DNA of 64,000 bases from Trebonia kvetii (lineage in GTDB: Bacteria; Actinomycetota; Actinomycetes; Streptosporangiales; Streptosporangiaceae): NCBI RefSeq assembly GCF_007827045.1, contig NZ_RPFW01000009.1, positions 248,001 to 312,000 of the forward strand, given 5' to 3'. How positions within the stretch are numbered: position 1 is the stretch's first letter; every line of letters starts with the position of its first letter. Below are positions 1-8,941 of this stretch, piece by piece. Made by a program: the position numbers and the translations under genes. Under the pieces are notes generated by a model, which saw only the letters and a list, made by a program, of their open reading frames with translations, was not told where the DNA came from and did not search any database.

Positions 1-1035
1 TTGCGGGGTGGCGGGCTCGATGCCGAACACGTCGTGCGGCGGCCGCTTGAGGGTGATGCTGACCTCGGTGGCGGTGACCGGCATGGTCTTGCCCGCACGG
101 ATGAGGATTGGGACTCCGGCCCAGCGCCAGGAATCGACATTGAGCCGGACCGCCACAAAGGACTCCACGGTGGAGTCGGCGGCGACGCCATCGACCTGGC
201 GGTAGCCCTCGTACTGGCCGCGGACGGTGTTTTCCGGCGTGAGCGGGCTGATCGCGTTGAGGACGGTCTGCTTGGCCTGGCGCCAGTGCTTCATGCCGGT
301 CCCGGACGGCGGTTCGGCCAGCACGCTGGCCAGCACCTGGAGCATGTGGTTTTGCAGCACGTCGCGGATGGCACCGGTGTGGTCGTAGAACCGGCCGCGG
401 TCGGACACGTCGAACGCCTCGGCCATGGTGATCTGGATGCTCTCCACGTGGTCGCGGTTGAGCAGCGGCTCGATCGCTGCGTTGGCGAACCGGACGAACA
501 GCACGTTCTCTACCGGGTCGAAGGCGAGCCAGTCGTCGACCCGGAAGATGGCCTCCTCGGGGAAGTGCCGGTGCATGGTGTCGTTGAGCTGCCGTGAGCT
601 GGCCAGGTCGGTGCCGAACGGCTTTTCCACCATCACCCGGGCGTCGTCGGCGCGGCCGACGGCGGCGATGCCCTGGGAGATCCGCCCGAACAGGAACGGC
701 GGCACCTCCAGGTAGAACAGCACCTTCCTGCCCGCGCCGATCTCTTCGGACATGGCCTTGTAGGTGTTGTCGTCGTCGAGGTCACCGTCGACATACCGCA
801 GCAGGTTCAGCATCTTCACCGCGTCCGGGTCGGCGGGGTCCATCTTGTTGAGCTTGAGTGAGTTGACGGCGTAGTCGCGGAACTCCGAGAGACCCCAGCC
901 GCTCTTGGCCACCCCGATCACCGGGACGTCGAGAACGCCCCGCTTGACCAGCCCCACCAGCGCGGGGAAGGTCTCCAGTTTGGCCAGGTCACCGGTGGCG
1001 CCGAAGATGACCAGGGCGTCGACTTTGTCGGACAT
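1..1035 (-). CDS. zwf: Glucose-6-phosphate dehydrogenase-like protein, C-terminus beyond window
   Basis: The reading frame is open from 1035 to the left edge (345 codons; the family is about 460-510 aa), so the C-terminus is missing. The ATG at 1035 has an ideal AGGAGGT ribosome binding site. The N-terminal Rossmann motif GATGDLAKLETFPAL, EKPFG near residue 138 and GRFYDHTGAIRDVLQNH identify an NADP-dependent glucose-6-phosphate dehydrogenase, the first step of the oxidative pentose phosphate pathway. The substrate-binding motif, normally R-I-D-H-Y-L-G-K, reads RVDDWLAFDPVEN near residue 165. The phosphate-contacting His and Lys are therefore replaced, and the nucleotide-loop Lys is Glu (AKLETF). 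The catalytic-base His in QNH is kept. It is likely a divergent paralogue whose substrate may differ. Confidence 0.85.
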   Translation of the reverse strand, partial: MSDKVDALVIFGATGDLAKLETFPALVGLVKRGVLDVPVIGVAKSGWGLSEFRDYAVNSLKLNKMDPADPDAVKMLNLLRYVDGDLDDDNTYKAMSEEIGAGRKVLFYLEVPPFLFGRISQGIAAVGRADDARVMVEKPFGTDLASSRQLNDTMHRHFPEEAIFRVDDWLAFDPVENVLFVRFANAAIEPLLNRDHVESIQITMAEAFDVSDRGRFYDHTGAIRDVLQNHMLQVLASVLAEPPSGTGMKHWRQAKQTVLNAISPLTPENTVRGQYEGYRQVDGVAADSTVESFVAVRLNVDSWRWAGVPILIRAGKTMPVTATEVSITLKRPPHDVFGIEPATPQ

Positions 1036-1061
1036 GTCGCTACCTCCTAGTGGGTCGTTTC

Positions 1062-2156
1062 CTACGCGCGGGGCGTGACTCTGCCCCATGGGCGCACTGA
1101 GCGTCGCCGCGGAGGCTCCGCGGCCCGAGGCTCCGGCACCTCCGCAGGGGCCGCGCCTGGCCGGAACTCGCTGGCGCTAACGCGCCTGCGGAACACGTAA
1201 TAGGTCCACGCCTGGTAGCCGAGCACCAGCGGCAAGAAGATGATGACCACGATCGTCATCGCCTTGAGCGAGTACGGCGGGGACGCGGTGTTGTGCACGG
1301 TGAGGTTGTAGGCGGCGTTGGTGGAGGACACCATCACGTTGGGATACAGGTCGACGAAGAGCGTGATGATGCAGGCCGCTATGGTCACGCAGGTCGCGGC
1401 GAACGCGAAGCCGTCGCGGCGGGCGTAGACAAGCGAGACCGCGGCGAGGGCGGCCAGGATGGCAAGCAGTTCGATCACGTTGAGGAAGAAGGCGCTGCTC
1501 GCCTCTATATGCGTCCAGATGATGAAGCCGATGACGAAGGCGCAGGTGACCGGGGCCACGCGACGGGCGATCCGCCGGGACCGCTCATGTTCGTCGCCGG
1601 TGGTTTTGAGGCTCAGGAAGTTCGCGCCGTGCAGCAGGCAGACCAAGACGATGGTGACGCCAGTGAACACGGCGTACGGCTGCAACAGGTCCCAGAACGA
1701 GCCGGTGTAATTCTGCGCCGAGTTGATCGGCAGGCCGTGCAGCAGGTCGCCGAGTGCGATGCCGAACAGTAGCGGGGCCAGCACGCTGCCGACGGTCAGC
1801 CCGACATCCCAGGTGCGCCGCCAGCGGGCGGCGTCCCGCTTCCCGCGGTACTCGAAGGCCACACCGCGGATGATGAGGCAGCCAAGGAGCAGGACAAGCG
1901 CGAGGTACATCCCGGAGAACATGGTCGCGTACCAGCCGGGGAACGCGGCGAACATGGCTGCCCCGGCGACGATCAGCCACACCTCGTTGCCGTCCCAGAG
2001 CGGCCCGATCGTGTTGATGGCTGCCCGGCGCCCTGCCTCGTCGCGCCCGACCACGCTGTGCAGCATGCCGACACCGAAGTCGAATCCCTCGAGGACGAAA
2101 AACCCGGTCCACAGGATGGCGATGACGATGAACCAGAACGGTACGAAGCTGCTCAT
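1062..2156 (-). CDS. cydB: Cytochrome bd ubiquinol/menaquinol oxidase subunit II
   Basis: A 364-aa polytopic membrane protein with the CydB opening FWFIVIAILWTGFFVLEGFD and later segments such as GPLWDGNEVWLIVAGAAMFAAFPGW, typical of subunit II. It pairs with CydA as the structural subunit of the high-affinity bd oxidase, which oxidises quinol and reduces O2 in the cytoplasmic membrane. It starts 9 bp after the cydA stop, so the pair is an operon. The last 40 residues form a Pro/Arg/Ala-rich cytoplasmic tail that most CydB proteins lack. The cydDC exporter genes do not follow; a glucose-6-phosphate dehydrogenase-like gene lies downstream on the same strand. Confidence 0.95.
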   Translation of the reverse strand: MSSFVPFWFIVIAILWTGFFVLEGFDFGVGMLHSVVGRDEAGRRAAINTIGPLWDGNEVWLIVAGAAMFAAFPGWYATMFSGMYLALVLLLGCLIIRGVAFEYRGKRDAARWRRTWDVGLTVGSVLAPLLFGIALGDLLHGLPINSAQNYTGSFWDLLQPYAVFTGVTIVLVCLLHGANFLSLKTTGDEHERSRRIARRVAPVTCAFVIGFIIWTHIEASSAFFLNVIELLAILAALAAVSLVYARRDGFAFAATCVTIAACIITLFVDLYPNVMVSSTNAAYNLTVHNTASPPYSLKAMTIVVIIFLPLVLGYQAWTYYVFRRRVSASEFRPGAAPAEVPEPRAAEPPRRRSVRPWGRVTPRA

Positions 2157-2165
2157 CGATGCCTC

Positions 2166-3548
2166 TCAGTACAAGACGGCGGGCACAGGCGCGTCCGTGT
2201 CGGCTGGAGCGGGAGCGGACGGAAGCTGTTTTCGCGAGTATTTGAGCATCAAGAGCAGGTCGACCGTGCCCAGGGTGCCGTACAGCAGGATGAAGAAGAC
2301 CAGACTGATCCACAGCCAGGTGACGCTGACCGTCGGCGATATTCCGTTCTTCGTCAGCATGATGCCCTGCACGATCCACGGCTGGCGGCCGCTCTCTGTC
2401 AGTAGCCAGCCCGCGGTGTTCATGAGGAACGGCAGCACGGCGGACCAGACCGCCACCTTCAAGAACACCCGCGAGGTGGCCAGCGATTTGCGGTGGTTCA
2501 GCCACAGCCCCCACAGAGATAGCAGCAGTACCAGCGCGCCCAGGTAAGCCATCGTGCGCATGCTCCAGTACTGGATGAAGACGTTCGGCACGTAGTTGCC
2601 CGGCCCGAACTGCTTGGTGTACTGCGCCTGCAGCGGGTTCAGCCCGACGACCTGCCCGTTCCAGTGGTTGGTGGCCAGCAGGGACAGCAGGTGCGGGATT
2701 TCGAGAATCTGGGTCGGCGTCTGGTCCTGGTTGCCGCCGCCGATCTGGAACAGCGAGAACGAGCACGGCTGGCAGGTGGTCCACTGCGCCTCGGCGGCCG
2801 CGATCTTCATCGGCTGGTACTTGCCCTCGATGACGCCGAGCTCGTCGCCGACCAGCATGGTGAACAAGATGGCCGGGAGCAGCACGATCAGCGACATCCT
2901 GGTGGAACGGATGAACACGCCCCGGTCACCGCCGTGCCTGAGCTGCCATGCGGAGACGGCAAGCATGATGATCGCGCCGGTCGTCAGCGCGACGAACACC
3001 ACCTTGGCGTATCCCCACAGGAACACCGGGTTGGTGAACACCGCCCAGAGGTTGTTGAGCACCGGTTTGCCGTTGACCATGGTGTAGCCGACTGGGTGCT
3101 GCATCCAGGAGTTCGCCGCCAGGATGAACGCCGCCGAGAGCATGCTGCCAAACGCGACAAGCCAGATCGTCGCCAGGTGCACGCGGCGCGACAGCCTGTT
3201 CCAGCCGAACAGCCACAGCCCGAGGAACGTGGACTCGAGGAAGAACGCGGCGAGGCCCTCCATGGCCAGCGGCGCGCCGAAGATGTTGCCGACAAGCCGT
3301 GAGTACTGCCCCCAGTTCATCCCGAACTCAAACTCCTGGACGAGTCCGGTCACTACGCCGATCGCGATGTTGATGACGAGCAGCGTGCCGAAGAACCGGG
3401 TCAGCCGGTAGTACTCCTCGCGCCGGCTGCGATGCCAGGCCGTCTGCAGCAGCGCGGTCAGGAACGCCAGCCCCATCGTGACGGGCACAAAGAAGAAGTG
3501 ATTGATCGAGGTGAACGCGAACTGAATCCGCGCCAGATCAACGTTCAT
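2166..3548 (-). CDS. cydA: Cytochrome bd ubiquinol/menaquinol oxidase subunit I
   Basis: A 460-aa subunit I of cytochrome bd oxidase, carrying the b558, b595 and d haems. Visible landmarks are the N-terminal haem-ligand His in INHFFFVPVTMG (about residue 18), NSWMQHPVGY in the middle, and the diagnostic GRQPW motif (ESGRQPWIVQG). The frame is open further upstream, but the ATG at 3548 has a GGGAGAC ribosome binding site and begins MNVDLARIQFAF, matching family N-termini; a longer start would overlap the divergent GMC gene. cydB follows at once. The 177-bp upstream gap shared with the GMC gene shows no Rex-like TTGTGA/TCACAA site that I could see. Confidence 0.95.
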   Translation of the reverse strand: MNVDLARIQFAFTSINHFFFVPVTMGLAFLTALLQTAWHRSRREEYYRLTRFFGTLLVINIAIGVVTGLVQEFEFGMNWGQYSRLVGNIFGAPLAMEGLAAFFLESTFLGLWLFGWNRLSRRVHLATIWLVAFGSMLSAAFILAANSWMQHPVGYTMVNGKPVLNNLWAVFTNPVFLWGYAKVVFVALTTGAIIMLAVSAWQLRHGGDRGVFIRSTRMSLIVLLPAILFTMLVGDELGVIEGKYQPMKIAAAEAQWTTCQPCSFSLFQIGGGNQDQTPTQILEIPHLLSLLATNHWNGQVVGLNPLQAQYTKQFGPGNYVPNVFIQYWSMRTMAYLGALVLLLSLWGLWLNHRKSLATSRVFLKVAVWSAVLPFLMNTAGWLLTESGRQPWIVQGIMLTKNGISPTVSVTWLWISLVFFILLYGTLGTVDLLLMLKYSRKQLPSAPAPADTDAPVPAVLY

Positions 3549-3645
3549 TCGGCTGTCTCCCGATGAGAGCGCTTCCCGCCTTGGTCCTTGGTCGCCATCG
3601 TGGACTGCGCGTATGAGCTGCGGCATCGCTCCGATGTGGGTATTG

Positions 3646-3667
3646 CCGGCCGCGGGCCCGCGGCCGG
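3646..3667. repeat. 22-bp GC-only perfect palindrome
   Basis: A perfect 22-bp palindrome made only of G and C, built from CCGGCCGCGGG and its complement, sits in the gap between divergent cydA and the GMC gene, about 100 bp upstream of cydA and 59 bp upstream of the GMC start. It could form a stable hairpin in an mRNA leader or be a chance GC-rich repeat. No regulator can be assigned. Confidence 0.4.
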
Positions 3668-3725
3668 GCGGCTTTAGCCCGGATGAGGGGATGCCAGGCA
3701 CCGTCAAGGCGGCGATGGTAGGCGT

Positions 3726-5279
3726 ATGACCGAGAGCTATGACGTAATCATCATCGGATCCGGGGCCGGCGGCGGGACGCTCGCGCACGGGCTCGCCGAC
3801 TCGGGCAAGCGCATCCTGCTGTTGGAACGCGGCGACTTCCTGCCTCGCGAGCTAGACAACTGGGACCCGAAACCGGTGTTCGCTGACGGCAAGTACATCT
3901 CCAAGGACACCTGGTACGACCGCGACGGCAAGGCGTTCCAGCCGCAGGTCCACTATTTCGTCGGCGGGGCGACCAAGCTGTACGGCGCTGCCCTGTACCG
4001 GCTGCGCCCGCAGGACTTCGAAGAGATCAAGCATGTCAGCGGGATCTCGCCGGCCTGGCCGCTGTCCTACGACGATTTCGAGCCCTGGTACTCCAAGGCC
4101 GAGCAGATGTACCAGGTCCACGGCAACGGAGGCGAGGACCCGACCGAGGGTCACCGCAGCGAGCCCTACCCCTGGCCCGCTGTCTCGCACGAGCCCAGGA
4201 TCCAGGAGCTGTACGACGACCTCGGCAAGGGCGGCTACCACGCGTTCCACGCACCCTGCGGGATCATGCTGGACGAGGCCGACCGGCCAAGGAGCACTTG
4301 CATCCGCTGCACCTGGTGTGACGGCTACCCGTGCCTGGTGCATGCCAAGGCCGACGCCGAGGTCATCGCGGTCAGGCCGCTGCTTGACCGTCCCAACGTC
4401 ACCCTGCTTACCGGCGCCGAGGTGACAAAGCTGGAGACCGACGGCTCCGGCCGCACGGTCACCGGAGTCGTGGTGTCAAGGAACGGGGAGCGCGAGGTCT
4501 ACCAGGGCGACATCGTGGCGATCTCCGCCGGGGCCGCCAACAGCGCGAAGATCCTGCTCAATTCGGCCAACGACACACACCCGAACGGCCTGGCGAACGG
4601 GTCGGATCAAGTGGGACGCAACTACACGTTCCACAACTGCAAGGCGATCGTGTCCCTGTCCAAGGAGAAGAACGACACCATCTTCCAGAAGACGCTGGGC
4701 ATCAACGACTTCTACCTCCCGACCAAGGACTACCAGTGGCCGATGGGCAACATCCAGATGATCGGGAAGTCCAACGCCGAGGCGATGCGGGGCGAGCAGC
4801 CAGAGAAGACGATGTTCGCACCAGAATGGACTCTGTCCGACGTGGCCGAACACGCGGTGGACTGGTGGCTGACCACCGAGGACCTGCCGGTGCCAGAGAA
4901 CCGGGTGACCACCGACTCCGGCGGCAACATCCACCTCGCCTACTCATCGACCAACGACGAGGAGGCCGATCGCCTCTATGGTGAGCTGAAGAAGGTGCTC
5001 AACCACGTGGGGATGGCCGCGCACCACGTGCTGCGCAAGAACTTCTACATGGACATGGCCATCCCGCTGGCGGGCTGCGCCCACCAGGCCGGCACCTGCC
5101 GGTTCGGCGCAGACCCGGCCACCTCGGTCCTCGACGTTAACTGCAAGGCCCACGAACTCGACAACCTCTACGTCGTGGACACGAGCTTCTTCCCCAGCAT
5201 CGGGGCGGTGAACCCGGCGCTGACCGCGATCGCCAACGCCCTGCGGGTCGGTGACCACCTGCTGAGCCGCATGGCATAG
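3726..5279 (+). CDS. GMC family FAD-dependent oxidoreductase
   Basis: A 517-aa glucose-methanol-choline family flavoprotein. The N-terminal FAD-binding motif GSGAGGGTLAHGLADSG is followed by LLLERGD. The C-terminal GMC domain ends in VDTSFFPSIGAVNPALT, with the conserved asparagine of the active site. A Cys-rich stretch around residues 180-208 (PCGIM, TCIRCTWCDGYPC) suits the subgroup that uses a cytochrome or other acceptor rather than O2. The substrate, probably an alcohol or sugar, cannot be deduced. DUF389 and cyclase genes follow within 20 bp, suggesting one transcript. The start has a GGTAGG ribosome binding site. Confidence 0.9.
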   Translation: MTESYDVIIIGSGAGGGTLAHGLADSGKRILLLERGDFLPRELDNWDPKPVFADGKYISKDTWYDRDGKAFQPQVHYFVGGATKLYGAALYRLRPQDFEEIKHVSGISPAWPLSYDDFEPWYSKAEQMYQVHGNGGEDPTEGHRSEPYPWPAVSHEPRIQELYDDLGKGGYHAFHAPCGIMLDEADRPRSTCIRCTWCDGYPCLVHAKADAEVIAVRPLLDRPNVTLLTGAEVTKLETDGSGRTVTGVVVSRNGEREVYQGDIVAISAGAANSAKILLNSANDTHPNGLANGSDQVGRNYTFHNCKAIVSLSKEKNDTIFQKTLGINDFYLPTKDYQWPMGNIQMIGKSNAEAMRGEQPEKTMFAPEWTLSDVAEHAVDWWLTTEDLPVPENRVTTDSGGNIHLAYSSTNDEEADRLYGELKKVLNHVGMAAHHVLRKNFYMDMAIPLAGCAHQAGTCRFGADPATSVLDVNCKAHELDNLYVVDTSFFPSIGAVNPALTAIANALRVGDHLLSRMA

Positions 5280-5298
5280 CCGGACCGGGGCGTGCGCA

Positions 5299-6267
5299 GT
5301 GATCCATCTGAGAGTGGTCAGCCTGCCGGACATCACCGGGACTGTGATGCCTATGCTCCGCTCGGAGCCCGGGGTGATCAACCTGACCCTGCACCCCGAT
5401 GCCGTCAGGCATCCCGACGGGGACGCGGTGCACTTCGACGTCCTGCACGGGGCGGCCAATGATGTCATCGAGCGGCTGCGCGGCCTAGGGGTGGAAGAGC
5501 GTGGCTCCATAATCCTGGAAAATGTCGACACTTCGATCTCCGCGCACGCCGGCCGCGTCGCGGCCAAGCGGACGCGGTACCAGCAGTTCACGCCCGTCTG
5601 GGCCGAGGTCGAGGGCCGGATCGCGCTGGAGGGGAGCTTCCCGCCGAGCTGGTACGTCCTGCTGGTCATCGCGGGACTCATCGGAGCCATCGGGATCGTC
5701 ACGAACTCGCAGATCCTTATCGTCGGCGCGATGGTCGTCGGCCCGGAATACGGTGCCATCCTCAGCCTCGCGTACGGCTTGATCAACCGCGATTCATCCC
5801 GGGTACGGCGCGGCGCGGGCGCGCTGGTATTCGGCTTCGCCCTCGCCATGGTCTTCGCGCTGCTCCTATCGCTGGTCATCCGGGGGGCCGGGCTGGAGTC
5901 CAGGGCCTATGAAGCCGGTCTCCGCCCGGTCTCCGCCCTGATCGACACCCCTAACTGGCTGTCCTTCATGGTCGCGCTGCTGGCCGGCGCGGTCGGCGTC
6001 GTTTCGCTGACCGAAGCACGGTCAAGCACGCTGATCGGGGTATTCATCTCGGTGACCACCATCCCGGCGGCATCGGACGTCGGGGTGTCGCAGGCCTTCG
6101 GCAGCGACAGCGAGGCCCGGGGATCGGCCCTCCAGCTCCTGCTTAACGTCGTGGTCCTGACAGCTGTCGCGACTGTCGGTATCCCGGTACAGCGGGCCAT
6201 CTGGCTACGGGCTGCCCGGCGGGCCACGGCGGCGGTACCACCCAAGCTGCAGCAAACCGGAGGGTAA
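5299..6267 (+). CDS. DUF389 (TIGR00341-type) membrane protein
   Basis: A 322-aa protein with a soluble N-terminal alpha/beta domain (residues 1-105) and about five membrane helices. The conserved block ILIVGAMVVGPEYGAILSLAYG (given in part) and the later VGVVSLTEARSST match DUF389 proteins. Function is unknown in this family; transport or stress roles have been proposed. The GTG at 5299 is the first plausible start after the GMC stop (19-bp gap), and the cyclase-family gene begins 4 bp after its stop, so the three genes are probably one operon. The biochemical link is unclear. Confidence 0.8.
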   Translation: MIHLRVVSLPDITGTVMPMLRSEPGVINLTLHPDAVRHPDGDAVHFDVLHGAANDVIERLRGLGVEERGSIILENVDTSISAHAGRVAAKRTRYQQFTPVWAEVEGRIALEGSFPPSWYVLLVIAGLIGAIGIVTNSQILIVGAMVVGPEYGAILSLAYGLINRDSSRVRRGAGALVFGFALAMVFALLLSLVIRGAGLESRAYEAGLRPVSALIDTPNWLSFMVALLAGAVGVVSLTEARSSTLIGVFISVTTIPAASDVGVSQAFGSDSEARGSALQLLLNVVVLTAVATVGIPVQRAIWLRAARRATAAVPPKLQQTGG

Positions 6268-6271
6268 TGGC

Positions 6272-7237
6272 ATGACAGGCACCCCGCGCGCCTCCGCCGG
6301 CCCGGCGGCTTCCTTGTCCGGCCCGATGACGGAGGCAGAGTTCCGTTCGATATACGACCGGCTGCGTCGCCAGCTGCCCTGGGGCCCGGACGACAGGCGC
6401 GGAGCGCTGAACTACATCACGCCGGACGAGGTGCGCGCCGCCCTGAGTGAGGTGCAGCTGGGCCGGACCGTGCCACTAGCAGCCCCGATAGAGGACTGGC
6501 CGGCGGCCGACAACCCAGAGCCCGCCCGGCATGAGATGAAAGAGCCGCTTGGGGCCGACGCCGGTCGGGGAGTGTTCTTCGGCATGGACCGGATCGCGAT
6601 GAACATCCACGGCAACGCCGACAGTCACATCGACGCCCTGTGCCACGTGATGTTCGATGGCACCCTGTACAACGGTGTGCCCGCGGATACCGTCGGCGAG
6701 CACGGAGCGGCCGAGCTGTCCATCGACGTCGCGGCGGACGGCATCGTCGGGCGTGGGGTGCTGCTCGACATACCGCGCTCCCGTGGCGTCCAGTGGCTGG
6801 AGCCGGGCGACAGCGTGACGGTGGACGACGTGCTGGCGGCCGAGCGGGACCAGAGCGTTCGGGCCGGCCGGGGCGACATCGTGTTCGTGCGCGTGGGGCA
6901 CCGCCGCCGGCGAAACGAGCAGGGCCCGTGGGACGCGGCGCAGGCGCGGGCCGGGCTGCACCCCAGCGTGCTGCCGGTGCTGGCGGAGCGCCAGATCGCC
7001 GTCCTGGGCGGCGACGGCAACAATGACACAGCTCCGAGCGTCGTCGCGGGCGTCGGTTTCCCTGTGCACGTGCTCGCCGTCAACGCGCTAGGCCTCCACC
7101 TGCTCGACTACCTGCAGTTCACCAGCCTGGCGAGCACGTGCGCGGCGGCCGGCCGCTGGTCGTTCCTGTGCGTCATCGCGCCGCTGCGGCTGCCCACCGG
7201 CACCGGCTCGCCGGTCAACCCGATCGCCGTCTTGTAG
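6272..7237 (+). CDS. Cyclase family protein (kynurenine formamidase-like metal hydrolase)
   Basis: A 321-aa protein of the PF04199 cyclase family, which includes kynurenine formamidases and isatin hydrolases. The metal-binding signature appears as NADSHIDALCH (H-x-D-x-x-x-H) near residue 115, and GDGNNDTAPS supplies later conserved positions. The start has GGAGG 12 bp upstream and lies 4 bp after the DUF389 stop, so it is translated with that gene. It probably hydrolyses an amide or lactone, but no tryptophan-pathway neighbours are present to support kynurenine formamidase itself. Confidence 0.85.
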   Translation: MTGTPRASAGPAASLSGPMTEAEFRSIYDRLRRQLPWGPDDRRGALNYITPDEVRAALSEVQLGRTVPLAAPIEDWPAADNPEPARHEMKEPLGADAGRGVFFGMDRIAMNIHGNADSHIDALCHVMFDGTLYNGVPADTVGEHGAAELSIDVAADGIVGRGVLLDIPRSRGVQWLEPGDSVTVDDVLAAERDQSVRAGRGDIVFVRVGHRRRRNEQGPWDAAQARAGLHPSVLPVLAERQIAVLGGDGNNDTAPSVVAGVGFPVHVLAVNALGLHLLDYLQFTSLASTCAAAGRWSFLCVIAPLRLPTGTGSPVNPIAVL

Positions 7238-7277
7238 CGGGCGCTCCCCGCATTGACCGCAGCCCGGGCGCAAGCCT

Positions 7278-7427
7278 TCACGCGGGCACGCGGCCGATTG
7301 GTGCCAGCGCGCCTTCGATCGTGTCGGCCACTACCGGCGTGCCCGCGGGGACCTGGCCGCGCAGCCGGGTGAGCAGTCGCCGGCCCGGGGGCCGCGGACC
7401 GATCCCCTCGATCGCCACCTCAGTCAC
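7278..7427 (-). CDS. Small 49-aa ORF coupled to ndh
   Basis: Downstream of ndh on the same strand, a GTG at 7427 overlaps the ndh stop codon (GTGA), the usual sign of translational coupling in this genome. The ORF gives 49 residues beginning VTEVAIEGIGPRPPG and ending in TGA at 7278. The product has no membrane helix, signal or motif that I recognise. In DNA of this composition such ORFs also arise by chance; the overlap is the only positive evidence. Confidence 0.35.
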   Translation of the reverse strand: MTEVAIEGIGPRPPGRRLLTRLRGQVPAGTPVVADTIEGALAPIGRVPA

Positions 7428-8836
7428 CCCGATGGAGGCCTGGTGGCGGGCTCGGCCGCCGGTCGCGGCTCGGGTGCGGCTGCCTGGCGCGGAACGTCGC
7501 GCGGCAGCGCCGCGGTGTCCGCTTGGCGACTGTAGATCCCGGCCGCCGTCGGCGCGTCGTCGATGGTGAAGGCGCGTTCCCTGCGCAGGTCACGCGTGAA
7601 GGCGAACCACCAGCTGACGAGCGCTCCGAGGCGGTTGCGGAAGCCGGTGAGGAAGCCGATGTGGATGAACAGCCAGACCACCCAGCCGGGAAAACCGCCG
7701 AAGTTCATCTTGAACGCGGAGACGACGGCGTGGCCGCGGGAGATGTAGGCGGCCGAGCCGAGGTCGTGGTAGCGGAACGGCTTGTCATACGTCTGGCCCT
7801 GCGCCTCATGCGTGATCCGGTGGCCGGCGTACAGGCCTGTCTGCATGGCGACCTCGGCGACCCCGGGCAGTTTGTCCAGGCTCATCATGTCGCCGGCTAC
7901 CAGAATGTCCGGATGGCCGGGCAGGGACAGGTCCGGTCCGCAGACCAGGCGGCCCGCCCGGTCCTGCGCGGCGCCGGTTGCCTCGGCCACCGCCTTGGCT
8001 AGCGGCGGCGCCGCCACCCCCGCGGTCCACAAGATGTTGCCCGCCACGTACCGGGTCACGTTGCCCTCGTGATCCTTGACGTCCAGGCCATCAGCGTCCA
8101 CATGGGTGACCAGCGAGCCCATGTGCATCTCGACCCCCAGCTTGCGCAGCTGGCGGGCGGCCAGCGCGGACAGTTTCGGCCCGAACGCCGCCAGCGGGGC
8201 GCTCCCGCCGTCGAACAGCATGACCTTGGCGTCCTCCGGCCGGATATGCCGGTACTCGCGGCGCAGCGTCTTGGTGGCGACCTCCCGGATCTGCCCGGCC
8301 AGTTCCACCCCGGTGGGTCCCGCGCCCACCAGGGCAAAGGTGAGCCATTTGGCGCGTTCCGCGGGGTCGTCGGCGGACTCGGCCATTTCGAACGACCCGA
8401 ACACCCGGCGGCGGATCTTCCTGGCGTCCTCAATGGTCTTCATTCCGGGCGCGACCGCGGCGTACTCGTCATGCCCGAAATAGGACTGCCGGACGCCGGC
8501 GGCCAGGATGAGATAGTCGTAGCCGAGTTCGATCGGCTCGCCAAGCGGCCGCCGCGCCAGTACCTTGCGGCTGTCCGCGTCGATCCCGGTCACCTCGGCC
8601 ACCATGAACTCCACGTTGCCGCGCTTCTTCAGCAGTTCCCGCAACGGTGTCGCGATCTTCCCCTCAGACACGATGCCGGTGGCGTACTGGTACAGCATCG
8701 GCTGAAATAGATGATGCTCAGCGCGGTCGAGCAGAGTCACCTGGACCGGCGCGCGGCTGAGCGCCCGCGCCGCGAACAAGCCGGCGAACCCGCCGCCAAC
8801 GATCACTACCCGGCGGCTGCCGGACGCCTCGGCCAT
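7424..8836 (-). CDS. ndh: Type II NADH dehydrogenase (NAD(P)/FAD-dependent oxidoreductase)
   Basis: A 470-aa single-subunit NADH:quinone oxidoreductase that feeds electrons into the quinone pool without pumping protons. The FAD-binding motif VVIVGGGFAGLFAARAL is at residues 10-26, the second dinucleotide motif ALVGAGPTGVELAGQI near 165, and the third FAD contact ILVAGDMM near 310. The hydrophobic WVVWLFIHIGFLTGFRN near 390 is the membrane-anchoring region. A Pro/Ala-rich tail of about 30 residues ends the protein. With cytochrome bd nearby, the segment carries a short non-pumping entry and a high-affinity exit of the respiratory chain. Confidence 0.92.
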   Translation of the reverse strand: MAEASGSRRVVIVGGGFAGLFAARALSRAPVQVTLLDRAEHHLFQPMLYQYATGIVSEGKIATPLRELLKKRGNVEFMVAEVTGIDADSRKVLARRPLGEPIELGYDYLILAAGVRQSYFGHDEYAAVAPGMKTIEDARKIRRRVFGSFEMAESADDPAERAKWLTFALVGAGPTGVELAGQIREVATKTLRREYRHIRPEDAKVMLFDGGSAPLAAFGPKLSALAARQLRKLGVEMHMGSLVTHVDADGLDVKDHEGNVTRYVAGNILWTAGVAAPPLAKAVAEATGAAQDRAGRLVCGPDLSLPGHPDILVAGDMMSLDKLPGVAEVAMQTGLYAGHRITHEAQGQTYDKPFRYHDLGSAAYISRGHAVVSAFKMNFGGFPGWVVWLFIHIGFLTGFRNRLGALVSWWFAFTRDLRRERAFTIDDAPTAAGIYSRQADTAALPRDVPRQAAAPEPRPAAEPATRPPSG

Positions 8837-8941
8837 GGCTCACCCCGACCTTTCGTTGCTCCGTACGATCTTCGGGCCTCCACTGCCATGCTGATCGCGC
8901 GAGAGTCGCCGGTCATCGCCCTGATGAAGGTATAGGCGGCT

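Noticed and set aside
1..597. A 198-codon open frame on the + strand at the left edge
   Set aside because: It lies wholly antisense to the glucose-6-phosphate dehydrogenase-like gene, has Arg/Gly/His-rich composition and matches no family.
1585..2784. A 399-codon minus-strand frame overlapping cydB and cydA
   Set aside because: It is an out-of-frame shadow of the two oxidase genes, rich in Arg, Ala and Pro, with no domain.
3549..3788. An 80-residue N-terminal extension of CydA
   Set aside because: The ATG at 3548 has a good ribosome binding site and the correct family N-terminus; the extension would overlap the divergent GMC gene.
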